A DNA stretch of 39,992 bases from Phycisphaeraceae bacterium (GTDB lineage Bacteria; Planctomycetota; Phycisphaerae; Phycisphaerales; Phycisphaeraceae). The DNA is taken from assembly GCA_020851395.1 (NCBI GenBank), contig JADZCW010000040.1, positions 1 through 39,992 of the forward strand, in the 5' to 3' direction. The notes beneath the pieces were generated by a model. That model saw only the letters and a list, made by a program, of their open reading frames with translations, did no database searches and was not told the origin of the DNA. A program made the translations under genes and the position numbers. This document shows, piece after piece, positions 39,262 to 39,992 of this stretch (positions within the stretch are counted from its first letter, which is position 1; each line of letters begins with the position of its first letter).

Positions 39262-39992
39262 ATGCCTAGCACACTCAAAAAAGTGGCGGTCGTCTGCGGC
39301 GTCTGGCCCCCCCACCGCTCGGGCGAGGCGGAGTATGCCCTGCACCTGAGCCGGCAGCTGGCTGCGACGGGGATGGATGTTCACGTGCTGACGGGGGCGA
39401 ACGTTCCGGGTGAGGAACACGGACGGATCAGCACGCGCCCAGCCCAGCGGCTGACGGTGCACCCGATCATGCCCGGGTGGTCGTGGCGGGATTGGCCGCG
39501 GGTGCGGCGATTCCTGAGGGCGGGACGGTTCGATGCGGTGTATGTCGTGTATGTCGGGTGGATCTATCAGCGCAAGCCGATGATCACCTTCCTGCCGACG
39601 TTGGCAAAGCGCGTGCTGCGCGGGGCGCCGGTGGTCAGCGTTCTGATGAGCGTTTCGGGGGCGGACACGGCGTCACAGAGCTTGATCAGCCGGGTCGTGC
39701 ACAGGTTGCTCCGCGGCCGAGGCGGGCGGGCGGGGAACTATCATCTGGGCACACTTGCCTCGGACAGCGATGCGCTGGCGTGCCTGGGCGATGATCATCG
39801 CGAGCGGCTGAAGAAAGTCGATTTCGGAGCCGCCGAACGCTGTCAGGTCATCCCACCGGGGCCGCCGATTCATCTCGCGAAGCATTCGAGAAGGACGCAT
39901 GGGGCGGGGAATCCGGGCATCGTCGCGGCTCGCCGGCATCTTGGAGCGTCGTCGTCGAACGACTTTCTGCTGGCGTATTTCGGGCTGATCTA
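39262..39992 (+). CDS. Family 4 glycosyltransferase, partial at the window edge
   Basis: Starts at the ATG at 39262 and is open to the end of the window (about 243 residues seen, no stop). The opening reads MPSTLKKVAVVCGVWPPHRS, the typical GT-B acceptor-domain start, then GEAEYALHLSRQLAATGMDV and HVLTGANVPG. The stretch LASDSDALACLGD and RCQVIPPGPPIHLA are in the positions of the inter-domain region, and LLAYFGLI at the edge begins the donor domain. The donor motif itself is outside the window. It lies 13 bp after the previous gene and belongs to the same operon. Substrate unknown. Confidence 0.82.
   Translation, partial: MPSTLKKVAVVCGVWPPHRSGEAEYALHLSRQLAATGMDVHVLTGANVPGEEHGRISTRPAQRLTVHPIMPGWSWRDWPRVRRFLRAGRFDAVYVVYVGWIYQRKPMITFLPTLAKRVLRGAPVVSVLMSVSGADTASQSLISRVVHRLLRGRGGRAGNYHLGTLASDSDALACLGDDHRERLKKVDFGAAERCQVIPPGPPIHLAKHSRRTHGAGNPGIVAARRHLGASSSNDFLLAYFGLI

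Noticed and set aside
37551..39278. 575-codon frame on the minus strand
   Set aside because: Antisense to two glycosyltransferase genes with clear motifs on the plus strand.
1..39992. CRISPR arrays, insertion sequences, integrases or prophage genes
   Set aside because: No regularly spaced repeats, transposase motifs, or phage genes were seen. The two tRNA genes show no flanking integrase or duplicated 3' ends.

Overview
The window is very GC-rich and densely coded, and looks chromosomal. I infer a planctomycete, most likely class Phycisphaerae. The reasons are the pile-up of URO-D-family methyltransferase paralogues with a RACo-type activator and DUF1638 protein, the Gfo/Idh/MocA oxidoreductase, tRNA genes without encoded CCA, and use of GTG and TTG starts. 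No 16S gene is present, so this assignment is an inference.

Region 1 (1-12.4 kb) is a corrinoid methyl-transfer locus. Leftward genes encode a DUF1638 protein, a RACo-like corrinoid activator and a family 1 glycosidase (cut by the window edge). Rightward genes encode a cobalamin-binding corrinoid protein, a zinc-type URO-D-family methyltransferase, a Gfo/Idh/MocA dehydrogenase, three further URO-D-like proteins and a homocysteine S-methyltransferase domain protein. The divergent promoter region carries two overlapping inverted repeats that look like operators. Embedded in this locus is the most unusual gene of the window: an ECF sigma factor fused in one frame to a domain resembling the catalytic core of phenylalanyl-tRNA synthetase alpha subunit (PheS), with altered amino-acid-pocket residues.

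Region 2 (12.4-19.4 kb) is housekeeping: aat (Leu/Phe-tRNA-protein transferase) behind a tRNA-Phe on the minus strand, then on the plus strand a LysE-type exporter, the rplK-rplA-rplJ-rplL operon with promoter and terminator, a DinG-like helicase and a GNAT acetyltransferase.

Region 3 (19.4-26.9 kb) is a leftward translation and transcription operon: nusA, infB, ylxP (DUF503), rbfA, an endonuclease III-like protein with a lysine-rich tail, and hisG. It starts from a TTGACA-type promoter with a leader of about 490 nt that contains an intrinsic terminator ahead of nusA.

Region 4 (27.2-40 kb, rightward) is surface-glycan production: a processive GT2 synthase with a small membrane partner, tRNA-Gly(CCC), then an ABC-dependent export operon (Wzm/Wzt with a C-terminal glycan-binding domain), three methyltransferases, a CapA-like protein, an asparagine-synthetase-like protein without glutaminase, a GT2-like and two GT4-like glycosyltransferases (the last cut by the window edge). 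Many genes overlap by 4 bp at GTGA or ATGA.

A short motif, AAACTTCC followed by a run of 5-9 G (or its reverse complement), recurs nine times in gene gaps between 0.7 and 22.1 kb and is absent from the glycan region. I cannot assign it a known function.
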